Shown piece by piece: positions 1 through 11,391 of a DNA stretch of 64,000 nucleotides (within the stretch, counting starts at the first letter, position 1; every line of letters starts with the position of its first letter). The stretch lies in assembly GCA_036784855.1 (NCBI GenBank), contig JAZDSV010000064.1:1-64000 (forward strand), in the 5' to 3' direction. The notes beneath the pieces were generated by a model that was given only the letters and a program-made list of their open reading frames with translations, was not told the origin of the DNA and searched no databases. This DNA comes from Aphelidium insulamus (Eukaryota; Aphelidiomycota; Aphelidea; Aphelidiaceae). Both the position numbers and the translations under genes were made by a program.

Positions 1-3000
1 ATTCCGTATGGCCGCAAGCGGGACATTGGTGCGTGTGGTGCCCTGCACCTCCCGTTCTGGCCACCACTCATTGTCTGTGTGTGCAGAGGCATCGCTGACA
101 CAGTTTCGCGCACAACCAGACTCGTGGCGGCAGTGTGGTGTACTGGTAGCGTCCATTAAGTTTCGACTCCCATGCCAGCATCCAGTGGTTTATCTGTCTG
201 CTGGAGGTGCGTGGTGGATGTGTATGTACATATATCTTGGATGCTGGCTTATACTCTCTCTAATAGGAGGCCGTGGTGCATCGCTGCTCAAGTTGGCGCC
301 GGGTGACCGCAGGCATAAACAGTTTGTTGGCAGGGGTTTCCTGATGCCGCACCCATATCCACGCACTGACGCCAGCAAAGCTGTTAAAGCTGGTGTCGGT
401 ATGCCTTATAGCATGTATCTGGTTGTGTTGTGGTTACATAACTATGGGGCTGGGACGGCAGGCGATATTTTACCGTTATTGCCACCATTGAACATTTCTG
501 GCTGGTCTTGCGCACCGCTGCGCCGGTCTGCGCTGGTGGCAAGGTTTCTCTGGTGGCGGCGCTGGTCGCGCACTCTGCGCAACGGATCTATCTGCCAGCC
601 GCTGTCGCGAGAACTGCGGGTGTTCCAACGTGCCGGGCATACTGGTGCTGATGAAGCGAATGCTGGACAGCGTGCGTACCGTGCGGCCCAACAGCGGCAG
701 CGGCATCAGCATACGTATGCGCCATATCGCACCATCACGCGCAGGCATCCGTGTACGCATTTGCATCACGCGGCTGGCCGGCCCAGCGCGCTCTGCGCGC
801 CGCATTGATGCCGGGGCTGGCGGCGACAGCAGCCGCGATGGAGGTGCTGATGCAGCTCTGGATCCCGCTGTCGGAACATGTCGGCATACCCTGCTCGACA
901 CGCTGCTCAAGTTCCTGCAACTCAGTAATTGTAATGCGGTAGGCGTACGGCATGGCCTGCGTGGAAGAGCTGGTGTCGCGCAAGTGGGCACCGGACCGTG
1001 CGGCGACTTTAATGTATACTCCTCTTTCCAGACGTCATGGAAATGTATTTAATCGTGCGCTCTCGTTCATGAACAACAGGCTGACCTTTTCGCCGCAGAT
1101 TAAAGTTCTTGACGACAAATTCTTAGCGGTGACGACAACAAAGATGGACATTGGACGAAGATTATCGCGCCGATACACTTCATTTGTGCGCTCACAATTT
1201 TACCAACCATCACCATCGTCTTGTCGAGAATCGTGACTTTCCATTCTCCACCTTTATGGAACTTGTCTGCAATTGCGTTCCGGCAGTTGGTATTGAACGC
1301 TACTGTGCCAAAACACTACCCTAACGCGCTACCCGCCACAGCCGAATGTACATTCAATGCGCGAATGCTTGGTATCTGTGGGAATTCTTTGTGGACTTTG
1401 TTGTGGGCTTTCAGTATCAGGCGGGCAGTTCGTCGTGCAGATGTTTGAGCGGTCTGTTGAACTTTATGAATGAGTTGGTTAAGAAGATGCAATACTTTGC
1501 AAAACACTTCGGGCTGGTGACTGGAGGACTCGGAGGAGAATAAGTGGCCTCACGGACTATGACCAGTTTCTCGATGAGCTGTAGGTGTAGCAAATAGCTC
1601 ATTTGTACCCGGCGATGATCCTCTACGAACAAAGTGAATCACTCCAGGGATTCATTCACTGCCATCTGTGTAGCTTCTCGCGATGGTAATATAAAATGAC
1701 TGCTTTGGTTTTAATTCTGTAGATAATCGCCCTATGACAAGACTGCATTCATTTATGTCTTCAAGGACATGCGCACGCTGTTGCGCGTCTTTAGCGATGA
1801 GCTTTAGCGATAATTTTTCCGGTTATTTTCAGTCTACTCTGTCAATGCTACCAACGATACGTGAAGTACTTCGAGTAGCCTTTGCCATTTCAAACTACAA
1901 CGATTTTGGCGATTTTTCCGAAAACTGTTCGTATTTATTATTTAATGACTCAGCGTATTTTGAATGTGGCAGGCAACACTCATTCAGCGTACGTGCGCGG
2001 CTTTCAATTTTGTCTCCGGGAAGCGAAAAAGTGGCTTATCTCTGCTTGCGCCGCTGGATTACCCTGGTTTCAACAATACTAAGAAGCTTGCATTGCTGTG
2101 CTGTAGGCAGCATCCCCGCCCGCGCAATTGCATCGAGCCTATTTCAATCCATCTGCATCATAATGAAGCAGCAAATCCTTCAATACACGCGGTGTAGAGT
2201 TCATCAGCATCCCATCGTGGCACTCCGCTTCCCAAACAGGCCAGTCCCAATCTGTACTGCGCTTCCGCCAATGCGCATAAATCTCTTGCCGGGCGGTGAA
2301 CAGGTACACTTCTGTTGTTAGCCATGATGTCAACACCTGTTGTGTAGGAAGTCGCGGCGCAATTCAATTCTTTGTTGCAGACTAACGGGACCATTCATCG
2401 TTATCGACGGAACAACGCTGCCCCTGAACTGACGCGGAAACTTCCAGGTAAGCGCAATAATTCAATAAATTCACTGACAGCCCATTTAGTGCAGAAAAAG
2501 TCGTCAACATCATCATTGCCCTGACCCTCATCGATGGCATTTAAAGCGAGAAAAGCTCCATCAAGCTTGTTCTGTATTCGACTATCGAGACGCTTCCCAT
2601 TTCACTGGCATTGTTTCGCTCTATTTAAATGATCGCACGCTGACGAAGTGATGATGGAATGGCTGACCTTCAGCGATCGCTGGCTGGTGACGCAAGCAAC
2701 GTCTAATGGCCTGGAATTCATCTCAATTATCTGAAACAGATACGGTGCTTTCTTGCTGAGAACAGCAGTGCCGGAGCTGAACGTGAAAGTTCATCGGGCT
2801 ATCAAGTTGCTTATTGAAGATAAATTCGCGCATTCGACTCGCTCTGGTGTGGTGTCATTCTGTATCGATAGCTACAGCGGTCTGCTGGTGCTCAAAGAAA
2901 GCGAAGTAGGTTCTATGGTGCTTGATTGCTCGGTTATTGAGATCTCAGACGGCCGCCCGAGATCATGTCGCTTCTTCGTACTTTCCTCTCGTGCACAGCC

Positions 3001-3400
3001 TTTTGGTACACAACTGGAAATACTTTTTCCCTGCTACTACTTTTCATTCAAGCGGTGATACTGCGACTGCACCCTACGGCACAGAACCGTGCCATTCTCC
3101 TTTCTGGAGATGTTCATTGTTTTCAAAAGACCGTCGCCCGAATTGTGCAGAAATAATTTGACGATATTGACGGACCTTAACGCCGCCCAAGTGCCGACTC
3201 TACGCTAACGGTTTTAGCGCGGCTGTTTGTGCGTCTAATAACGACATTGCTTCATTTTTTAAACATGGTAATGCTTCAAGTATTTGTGAACGTTTTGATG
3301 GCTGCACCTGCTGGCACGGTCATACGAAACCACCCAAGAGGAGACGGTGCTCACGCTTTTTTCATTAGCTAGTATGTTGCTCAAGTAATTTTAAGCGTCG
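1..3400. other. left flank without an intact gene
   Basis: No reading frame here looks like a real, continuous gene. The longest open frame (8-808, plus) has low-complexity, Arg/Cys/Pro-rich translation typical of a chance frame, and opposing frames overlap it fully. Short stretches look protein-like (for example minus frames near 740-980 with a heptad-like ELQELEQRV segment) but break within a few dozen codons. The texture is the same as in the frame-broken USP7 copy to the right. I read it as decayed or badly polished coding DNA of unknown origin. Confidence 0.4.
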
Positions 3401-6400
3401 CTTAACCTTTTAGCATCAGATTTTAACTCCTTTCGCGAGACGGTAAGTATTCACCGTAACTCTGTAATTTAAATCATGGTTAGTGCTTGCCGCAATTCTT
3501 CGGCACTCAGCCCATTCCCGCTGAATGTCGCGATCTTTTGTGCAAAGGTTACCGGAGAGCAGGTCCGCCCAGTATATTCACACAATGCCAGTAACCGAGC
3601 TGACCAACAGGATTTGGCGAGTTTTCGCTGGTATTGACGTGCATCGATTTGGGTTCGCAACTCTTCTCAACTATAAACATCACAATCTGTTCCATTTGGG
3701 GCGGCGCGGTGATTTGCATAGCGGCGGCACGCAGCGATTTGATCTTGATAGCTCGCGCCAGATCCGACTAATTTGTAGAGATCGCTGAACAGTCTGGCTT
3801 TAACAGGTCGATGTAAGCTGCTCAGTGCCATCCATTAGGTCATATAACTGTAATCTAACAAACGCCATGTTAAGCGCAGCAGAAAAATAGCCAATTGGCA
3901 CCACAACGCCTGAGGAGACGTGTCATTCCATTCATGACCACCGTGAACTTGGCTTTACTGAATTCCTTCTCTCCCATGCCAGATAAGGCTGATACGTTTC
4001 TTTAATCGGCCATCAGTTCTCCCAGGCGAATGAGGAAGCAGAGCGGAATGCTGTGCGAATACATTGGGTCTTTCAGGCCGTGACTGCCACAAATCAGCTT
4101 TCATCAGCGCTGGTCGGTTTCTCCTCTTCATTTTATCGCCACGATATATCGACCACTTCAAATGTACCTCAAACAGAGCTGCGTTCGTGATCTGAAGTGA
4201 AGATACTGGATTGATCCATGGATGTAATACGAATCATACGGTTATTGGCCCTCAACAAAGCCTGATATCGTGGTTGTTGAGACAGTTTGTAGCTGGTAGC
4301 TTCGATTATATTGCGCCTGGTACCGTCACCACACGGAATGAAGATGTTTGCGGTTTCTACTACAGCATCAGTTTGTCACGGCATCATAGCTCAGTACAGC
4401 ACAAAGTTGTGTTCTGTACAGCACTGATAGCGTTTAGTATCATCAACTATTGAAATATCGCTTTTTCGTACCAAAAGACAGGCATACCGCGTGATAAGTA
4501 ATTTGTGAGGTATGAGATGAGGCATGTTGACAATATTATAGCGCGTAATAAATACTCTTTGGGAACTTCTCGCTGAAAGCACAAAATGTCTCCAGTAATT
4601 ATTTCATTCGCGGCCAAAGTCTGCTTCGGCTTGAGAATGTCGACCATTCGGCAGTCTCCTCATAAATCCGAATCGGTGTACTTGGCGTGTTACCACATAG
4701 CGAATTCAGCGTAGGAATCAAGTCACTCGTTGCCATTTCGTTTCATGAATTGGTTTTTAGCAAGATCTGTAAATGTTGAGAATGTTGAAAAACGGGGTCA
4801 ACGTACTGAGGTGAACGCTGGATCGTATTAACCCGATAAAGACATCACCAATTCGTTCAAAATGGATGGAAAAGTACTGGCTTCGACCATCAACATCGTG
4901 TACGAGATTCGCTCGATTTGCATATAAACGGTCATTTCCGCAGATCGCTTTCCGATTTCGGCACTAATTTGCTCAAAACTGTTTCACCTCATCGAAAAAG
5001 TTTGCCGACAATGCGTTCGCCTGCTGATGCGCACCGGCCTGAGTCCAGTCTTTCGGCCGACTGGTTACTGCGGCTGCCAGCGATAAAGGTCCGGCGAATG
5101 TTTTCTGGAGCAACTTGAAGATGCTCCGCCATGTTTCACCTGCGTTGTTAGTTGAGGGAAGTGTACCAATATCGACGTGTACCTGAAGTCGGATAATAGC
5201 ATTTCTTTGCGCACTCAGTGGATGACAATCCAGTCAGCCCGTACAGTACAAATCGAACTGATGATACTTGATGTCCTCTTTTATTGGTACTGACGTCCAT
5301 GAACAAGTGTCGCTCCTGTTGCTGGAAGCAATTCTTCCATAATTTCCTTCTCATTCTCTACTACGCCGTGATAAGTACCGGCAGAACATTCCTGCACCAA
5401 CTCAGGTGGGTCGGAATGTCATTAGGAAGAATAGAGAACAGATGCGATCAAATCTAGCTTCGGAATGCTACCAACAATGGCGTAGGCGTTTTATTAAATC
5501 GCTTCTGCGGCGTTTGCCAGTGTTGCTAAACAGCCACTCAAAATACGCCAAATCAATAAATGGCTGCCATACCGTGCTGTTGGTGACGAGCGTCACTCAA
5601 TCAATATTCAAACACGAACACTTTCATTGCGATCAGCTTCAGAAAGGCGCGATAATATTTTCGTGAAGCGTCTGCGATATGCCAATACCTACAGAGCCTG
5701 TATTGAGACGATTTCCGGTGAAATACAGGTATGCTCTTGTGCATCGGCTTGTATACTTGTTCATTCTTCTTTGGAACGACCTCATCTGGAATTATTCAAA
5801 TCGATCCCGCTCAGGATACTTTCGCGTGGCGATCATTATCGTCGAATTACCTGATGCAGACACTTACGCAACAGATAAACGTAGGTGTACCGCTTGACCA
5901 TTGCATCACGCTCAAGATCATACTCGAACCGTTTAAGCTGCAGATGCAATACTGGCGGCCTGGTAAAAATCCGCTCCTTTGCTGGCGTCCTACAGTGAAA
6001 ATTCTCTGCCCATTCTGTTGTTCTCCCCATCGGCATTTTCACCGCAATATAATCCTGGAACGGTCGTGTTTACCTTGCCGCCAGACGTTCGCTCGGATAA
6101 TCCAGACGCATCAGATTATCAGCGCCAGAGAAGCGTCAGCCGTTTCATACGGCAAATGTTTCTTCGCCGGGGTTTGCCAGTTCATAGCCGTTCACGCATT
6201 TGATGTAATCTTCATCTTCCCCACAAATAAGCGTTCAGTAAGCGCCAATGCCGCCAGATTTCTGCAAGAGTAAATAACGTGCACAAAATGCGCGATGACC
6301 GCTCGCCGGCTCGGACATCTTGCAGTACCCTATTAAATTCCTGAACGTAGCGCTGCATAGCCTCCACCTGGCGAATCCCAGCCAAATGGCTTGTCGCTCC

Positions 6401-7200
6401 CGGGTGTCTGACTTCGTTGTAGATACTGAATAAATCGTCTTTGCGCAACAGGCCAGCGGCGGTGGCGAGTACTACGGTTGATAGAACAAACTTCTTCCTG
6501 AGCCAGTGCCGTGGACAGCTCGTTGGTGTCGGTGGAGTGGCGGCTACGGCTTTGCGGAACGGGTTAATAAAGTACAGCGACTGCAACAGACTGTTCATAT
6601 AGCATGTCGCGCCCTGTGGTTTTCGGCCCGGTATGTTCACATCGCGGTCGCTGCCTCATTGTACAGCAGGATATACTCCAGAATTGACTCGCCGCCAGCA
6701 AACGTGCTGCGGTGTACCGATCGCGGTATGACGCGCATGCGGGCAACGATAACAGGCCAGTCGTTCTCCAATAATCAGGCCAGTCCTGGTCGCGGGGACG
6801 GCGCGTGTCAGAGTCGGCCACGCGATAAACTCACGAAATCACGAATAACCAGCCGAGCTGTAAATCATTGGTGGGCATCGCGCGCAAGTCCCCTTTGGCA
6901 TCGACGGGTTTTAGGCGCGGATCATGAACTGGATGCATGAAATCACTTCGGTGCGACGCTCTTGATGTCAGCGTGGTCCAGGTAGACGGATTGTGGTCGA
7001 TGACCATACCGGGGCGCGACGAAGAACGCCTCATCACCGCATATTGCTAAACATACAGGCAGCAGTACTGAGCTGCGTGACGCACTGTGCGCCCGGGCAG
7101 GCGAGGCGGTACACTTTGCGCGTTGTGACAGCGCCGTTGCGCAGCGCGGTGAAATATCGGCCATACGTGAACTCTTGATAATCTTCCACCGCCAGCCCGA
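3400..7200 (-). pseudogene. Frame-broken USP7-type ubiquitin-specific protease (MATH-USP-UBL architecture)
   Basis: Reading the minus strand from 7200 down, pieces of a USP7/HAUSP deubiquitinase appear in the correct order but in different frames. A MATH-like stretch lies at about 7195-6780 (WRWKIIKSSRM; SVYLDHADIKSVAPK). The catalytic Cys box lies at about 6632-6556 (GATCYMNSLLQSLYF). The finger/palm motif VLHLQLKRFEYDLERD is at about 5970-5910, followed by an intron-like gap and a one-base frameshift before YPERIDLN. The His box is near 5700-5630 with another single-base shift. The USP7 C-terminal ubiquitin-like domain is at about 4680-4560 (LKPKQTL, GDILCFQ). A weaker match (SAEELRQAL) near 3470-3530 may be the end. 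Intact blocks of 20-30 residues are separated by single-base indels. This is either a pseudogene or uncorrected long-read sequence. The core (4.4-7.2 kb) is secure; the outer limits are not. Confidence 0.75.
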
Positions 7201-9523
7201 GGTCCATGCGAGCAGGTGCGCGCCGACCAGCCGATGGCGGCTGCCTGGGACGGCTGGCTTTACCCTGCGGTTAAATGCTGTAGACGCGGCCCCGGCGAAA
7301 TACAGGCACGGGAGAAGCTGGGCGACCAGAATGCTGTCCCGGAAATCATCATTGAGAGCTCGGCGGACGCCACTGGAAGCGGGCCTACTGCGCCCGGAGT
7401 GGCGGGTGAGGAGTGAGTGAGAGGGATAACAGCTGCATAACGCGGATCTGCGTAGAGATTGTTCACAAAATATCAACGACCTGTGAACTGCAGCAGGTCT
7501 GCTTGGCTGTGCTGTTATGCTCTTGGCGGTAATCGTCTCGCGGAAAACGCACAATGTTTCTCCAGCTCGTCAAACTGCGTCAGCAGCAGTTCGCAGGTTG
7601 GAACCGTAGGCAACGTCATGTTATCGCCGGTAACTACAAATTTACGGCACCGATAGATTTGCCAACATTATCGCGAGTGCAGCCACGATGCTGGCGGAAG
7701 CATTGCCGCCTTGATCCATCATTACGCTGTGAAAGTTGTCATTTGTGAACGGGATTTGCTGTCTCCGAAATGCCAAACTGTTTGTTGTTACTAATGAAAA
7801 TTCTTCACGTTAACCAGATCCTTTGGCAATCGCTCGGACACATAAAATCGTCATCAACGGCAGAATTTCGGCAAGGGCAACCTGGTCAGCACCTTCATCA
7901 CCTGGGTGGTGCCGAAATCGCCTGTCGGCTTGTCATATGGATTTATCCAGATAAACATCGTGATAAATGACCACTGTTTTATCCGCCATTTAAGCCGTCC
8001 ACCTGTTTTGCAGTTCCATCATATATTCTGCACCAGTCTGCGTTCATCTCGTGTGCCATCGCACCCATACGGTCTTAATACCGCCACCTGGCTCACGCAG
8101 CTGCGTTCGATTACCGACATATTCTGCCGGTTTTTGGTTACGGCATCCTCCCAGCAGAATGGTTTAAGCGTCAGCATGGCCGTGGAAAGCGCCATAGATG
8201 TTTCGCCTTCATAGGCTTTCTTCATCACCATCGATTCACTTTTTATTTCACAGCGAAAAAAATTCCGGAGTAAAATTCAGGTTGTTCTGGTTGATATCTT
8301 TATTGGTACGCCAGAACGCCACGACACCTGGGAAATTCGCCTTTTGAGCAGCCGCCGACATTTCAGGCCGTAAAGCGTAACGCCACCGCCTTTGCCGACT
8401 GTACCGCCTTTACCACCTTTGTGCCGCCTTTACCTTTTACGCCTTTACCACCTTTGCCGCCTTTACCACCTTTACTACCGCCTTTCCCGCCTTTCTTGCC
8501 TCCACAGCCTTTGCCGCATACTGCCCTCCACTATGCCTTTGCTGCGCCTTTTATGTCCTTTCTTGCCTCCGGTATCGTTTTCATTTCTTTAGGGCTTTCT
8601 TTCTCTTTTTCTCGTTCTTCTTCTTCTTGTTGCAACGTTTCTTTTGCCATATTGCTTCTTCCAAGGCTACGCTTCGTGGAGACACGAGCTGGATGGCGCG
8701 ACAGTCGATTGTTTTTTGCGTCAGCCATCATGCACGGCGAGTTACATCCTGCGAGGATACCGATGTGTGCTGGTGTGCTGTCGGTCTGGGCGTGCGCATT
8801 GTTGCATCGGCCACACGCGGCATGTTGAGGGTGGAACAGCTGGTTAAAGTCACAAAGAATGAGATACGCATTGCTGCTAGTTACACGCAAAAGTTCTGAT
8901 GACGAGAATGCACACGCGATCGCGATGGCCGAATTCATTTTTTCACGTTACGCGCCGTACCGCCAAGCTGAGCGGGATCTCACGCAGGCGCCAGGCCAGT
9001 GTCGGCAGAGAAGCCGTGGGATTGGGCACCGCGGTCGCACGGAGTACAACACGGACGTGCCCGCAGCAGATTGGCCAGTGCGTAATATTGAAAGTCGCGT
9101 GACTGACACGTGACCGCCCATGTGATCTGTGACCTTGTGCTGCTTCAGATCTGCTTTTAGTGACCGCACATAACGCTGCGAAAGACGCGGTACCATCGGG
9201 CAACCCTCTTCTGGATCGCGGTGAACGAGGTGACAGCGGCGTGCATGTTCTGTGCAGAGTCGGCTGACGCCCGGACGGTCAGCCAGCCGGCCTAACCACA
9301 GCGAGGCAATATGAAAACCGGCTTAATGCAGGCAGTGCACAACGGCCGAAACCGGATTGGCGAGCGGCGGGCAGCCGATTGCGCGCCACGATGCAATGCC
9401 TGCTACATCGGTGTGACACACGGTGTAACGCACCACAAACATAAACGCGACCGCGTGCGCATATAGTCTCCACTGCGCGCTTGCCATTACGCGATAAGCC
9501 GTCTTCGCTAAAAATAACTAATA
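7201..9523. other. degenerate flank with a Lys/Gly-coding low-complexity tract
   Basis: No intact gene is visible. The minus strand at about 8560-8390 is a purine-rich tract that would code for GGK-type repeats in shifting frames. On the plus strand the same tract gives the spurious proline-rich frames. Just downstream on the minus strand a short protein-like run (KANFPGVVAFWRTNKD, about 8365-8320) stops early. The Lys/Gly tract resembles the N-terminal tail of the hydrolase gene that starts at about 9.5 kb on the other strand, so this could be a decayed inverted relative, but the similarity is too weak to assert. Confidence 0.35.
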
Positions 9524-10885
9524 TTGCCCGCAATGGCTGCGCGATACACGTGCTTACTGTTGCGCTGGGTATCAGTGACATGGCACTGGCTGCTGACCAG
9601 CAGGATGTTGCTCCGGCTCGACCGCGATCACTGCCAGCATGCACACTGGCAGCGAGTCGAGCATTGTCGACACATTCTGCCTCCGATGGGTGGCCGTCAT
9701 GGACGTAAGCGCAAAAACGGTGGAAAGAATGGAGGTGGCAAGAAACGCGGCGGCAAGAAACGCGGCGGCAAGAAACGCGGCGGCAAGAAACGCGGCGGCA
9801 AGAAACGCGGCGGTACGAAGGGAGGAAAGAACACAGGGAAAAAAGGGCGCGGCAAGAAGGGAGTGAAGAAGGGTGGCAAGAAGAGCCGCGATGGTAGCGG
9901 AGATGTGGCCAACTATCCCATCAGCAACTCCATCACTTCCCGGAGTGCATGCCACAACACCGGCGCATATTTTGACAACCTGGCGGACGATAAGAACTTT
10001 CCAGGCGGATATGCAGACTTTTACCACAAGTTTCTGCCCTTGACTGCCCAAGGAGTGGATGGCGGCAGTAATTCCGTGATGGACCTTTTTGATAAAGTGA
10101 AGGGTGCGCTGGGCAGGGAACCGGACACGCTGATGTACACCCTGGAGTTGCCGAAAGAAAACGGCGTACAACTTAGTGATATTGATGAAAAAGGCGCGTT
10201 AATTATGGGCGCATTCCACGAGTTGATCGCCAACACTAAAGTCAAGGTGCTCCTGCGCATTCTGCATGAAATGAACTCGCCCGTGTACTTCCAAGGGGGG
10301 AATCCAGTCCTATACAAAAAAGTATTTACTCAAATAGCTTCGGCAGCGCGAGACGTTGCTGGTAAACAGCGGTTGCGGACAATATACTCGCCCATCAGTC
10401 CCACGCGCGAGACCGAGTGCGTGGACTTGGATCCATCCGGCGACGGGAGTCTCAAGCCTACAAAGAATACGGCAAAGTGTGAAGATACGCGCGAAAAGCA
10501 GTACAGACCTGTAAATGAGGATTTGGTGGACATGTGCGGAATGACGCTTAAAGATACAACTTTCCGTGATCACGAATTTTTCGAGAAAATCTCCTTCAAG
10601 TATTACGCCGACGGAAATGACGCGGGGCCAGTGAGCTTCTACAACTCGAAATTTTGCAGAAACAAACCGTTCATTTTGTCTGAGGTTAGTGCACCGGGCG
10701 GCAGTGATGCACAGAAGGCCGATTGGCTCCATGATATGTACTACAACACGCTGGAGAGGATCGAGTTCTGCGGCTTGATGGAGATGATCAAGGGCCCAAA
10801 CTATTTTAGCTCCACCGTGTCTAATTTCGACAGCCTGGTCTCGCAGCGTCGCGGACTGGGTAGCAGATTTCAAGGAATGTGGTGA
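9524..10885 (+). CDS. GH26-like glycoside hydrolase with Lys/Gly-rich repeat tail
   Basis: A 453-residue single-exon frame. Residues about 65-125 are a highly basic Lys/Gly-rich segment. The remainder resembles GH26 endo-beta-mannanases: a HEMN motif places the likely acid/base Glu at residue 249, and a FILSEVS strand places a likely nucleophile Glu at residue 387. These are the two catalytic positions of that clan. GH26 enzymes cleave beta-mannan or related glucans outside the cell. The N-terminal 60 residues before the repeat are doubtful: another frame just upstream (about 9520-9600) reads like a secretion signal (VLTVALGISDMALA), so the true start may be lost by a frameshift at the edge of the damaged left flank. 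Polyadenylation-like AAATAAATA follows the stop. Assignment to GH26 is by motif only; a related (beta/alpha)8 family is possible. Confidence 0.5.
   Translation: MPAMAARYTCLLLRWVSVTWHWLLTSRMLLRLDRDHCQHAHWQRVEHCRHILPPMGGRHGRKRKNGGKNGGGKKRGGKKRGGKKRGGKKRGGKKRGGTKGGKNTGKKGRGKKGVKKGGKKSRDGSGDVANYPISNSITSRSACHNTGAYFDNLADDKNFPGGYADFYHKFLPLTAQGVDGGSNSVMDLFDKVKGALGREPDTLMYTLELPKENGVQLSDIDEKGALIMGAFHELIANTKVKVLLRILHEMNSPVYFQGGNPVLYKKVFTQIASAARDVAGKQRLRTIYSPISPTRETECVDLDPSGDGSLKPTKNTAKCEDTREKQYRPVNEDLVDMCGMTLKDTTFRDHEFFEKISFKYYADGNDAGPVSFYNSKFCRNKPFILSEVSAPGGSDAQKADWLHDMYYNTLERIEFCGLMEMIKGPNYFSSTVSNFDSLVSQRRGLGSRFQGMW
9737..9811 (+). repeat. five perfect copies of a 15-bp coding repeat (GGKKR)
   Basis: The unit GGCAAGAAACGCGGC occurs five times head to tail without a mismatch, encoding GKKRG repeats inside the hydrolase tail. 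It is followed by looser GGKK-type repeats to about 9890. Perfect identity suggests recent slippage or selection for a polycationic linker. Confidence 0.9.
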
Positions 10886-10956
10886 ACAAATGTGTCAAAC
10901 AAATAAATACATGAACAAGTCGGTCAACAGCTGCTTTTATGGAATTAATGTATCCT

Positions 10957-11328
10957 TCACTTGAGCATTGTGGCCAGTTTGCCTTGCTTGTGCAGCGCGA
11001 ACAAATCATCGCAACCGCCAACGTGTTTCTGCTGGATGAATATGCTGGGCACGGTGCGCTGCCCCGTCAACTCGGCCAAACTCTGCTGCATGCTGTCGCC
11101 GTCATCTACGTGAGTTTGTTAGTGTATGCACAGTGAGACAAACTTGTATAGCGTCACGATAATGATGCAATAACGCCCACCATGCTCGTCCAGCTCCACG
11201 ACGTGAGCATCGGCATTCAGCTCGGCCAGCAAGCGTTTGGCACGCATGCAGTACGGACAGTATGTCTTGGAGAACACCATGACGCGGTGGCTAGCGATGA
11301 GCGACTGCACGGCTTCCTTCACCGTCAT
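10957..11328 (-). CDS. Glutaredoxin (dithiol, CPYC type)
   Basis: Two exons (11328-11181 and 11105-10957, intron 75 nt) join to a 98-residue protein, the usual size for a classical glutaredoxin. The active site reads SKTYCPYCMRAK near residue 20. The second half holds the cis-Pro motif TVPSIFI and the GGCDDL glutathione-binding motif, and the product ends at LATMLK. Such enzymes use glutathione to reduce disulfides and mixed disulfides in the cytosol or mitochondria. The frame is open upstream to about 11379, but the ATG at 11328 gives a normal-length product. It is convergent with the hydrolase gene, 71 bp apart. Confidence 0.88.
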
Positions 11329-11391
11329 AATGATTTGATGTGGAATGCAGATCAATGTACGCCATGATGTCATACACACGATTTATGCAAG

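Noticed and set aside
8-808. 266-codon plus-strand open frame at the left end
   Set aside because: Composition is Arg/Cys/His/Pro-rich with no domain, overlapped on the other strand by equally long frames; it lies in the frame-broken region.
8392-8828. proline-rich plus-strand frames
   Set aside because: They are the complement of a purine-rich Lys/Gly-coding tract on the minus strand, and low complexity explains their length.
9572-10171. 199-codon minus frame with Ala/Phe repeats opposite the hydrolase
   Set aside because: Complement of the GGKKR repeats; no independent support.
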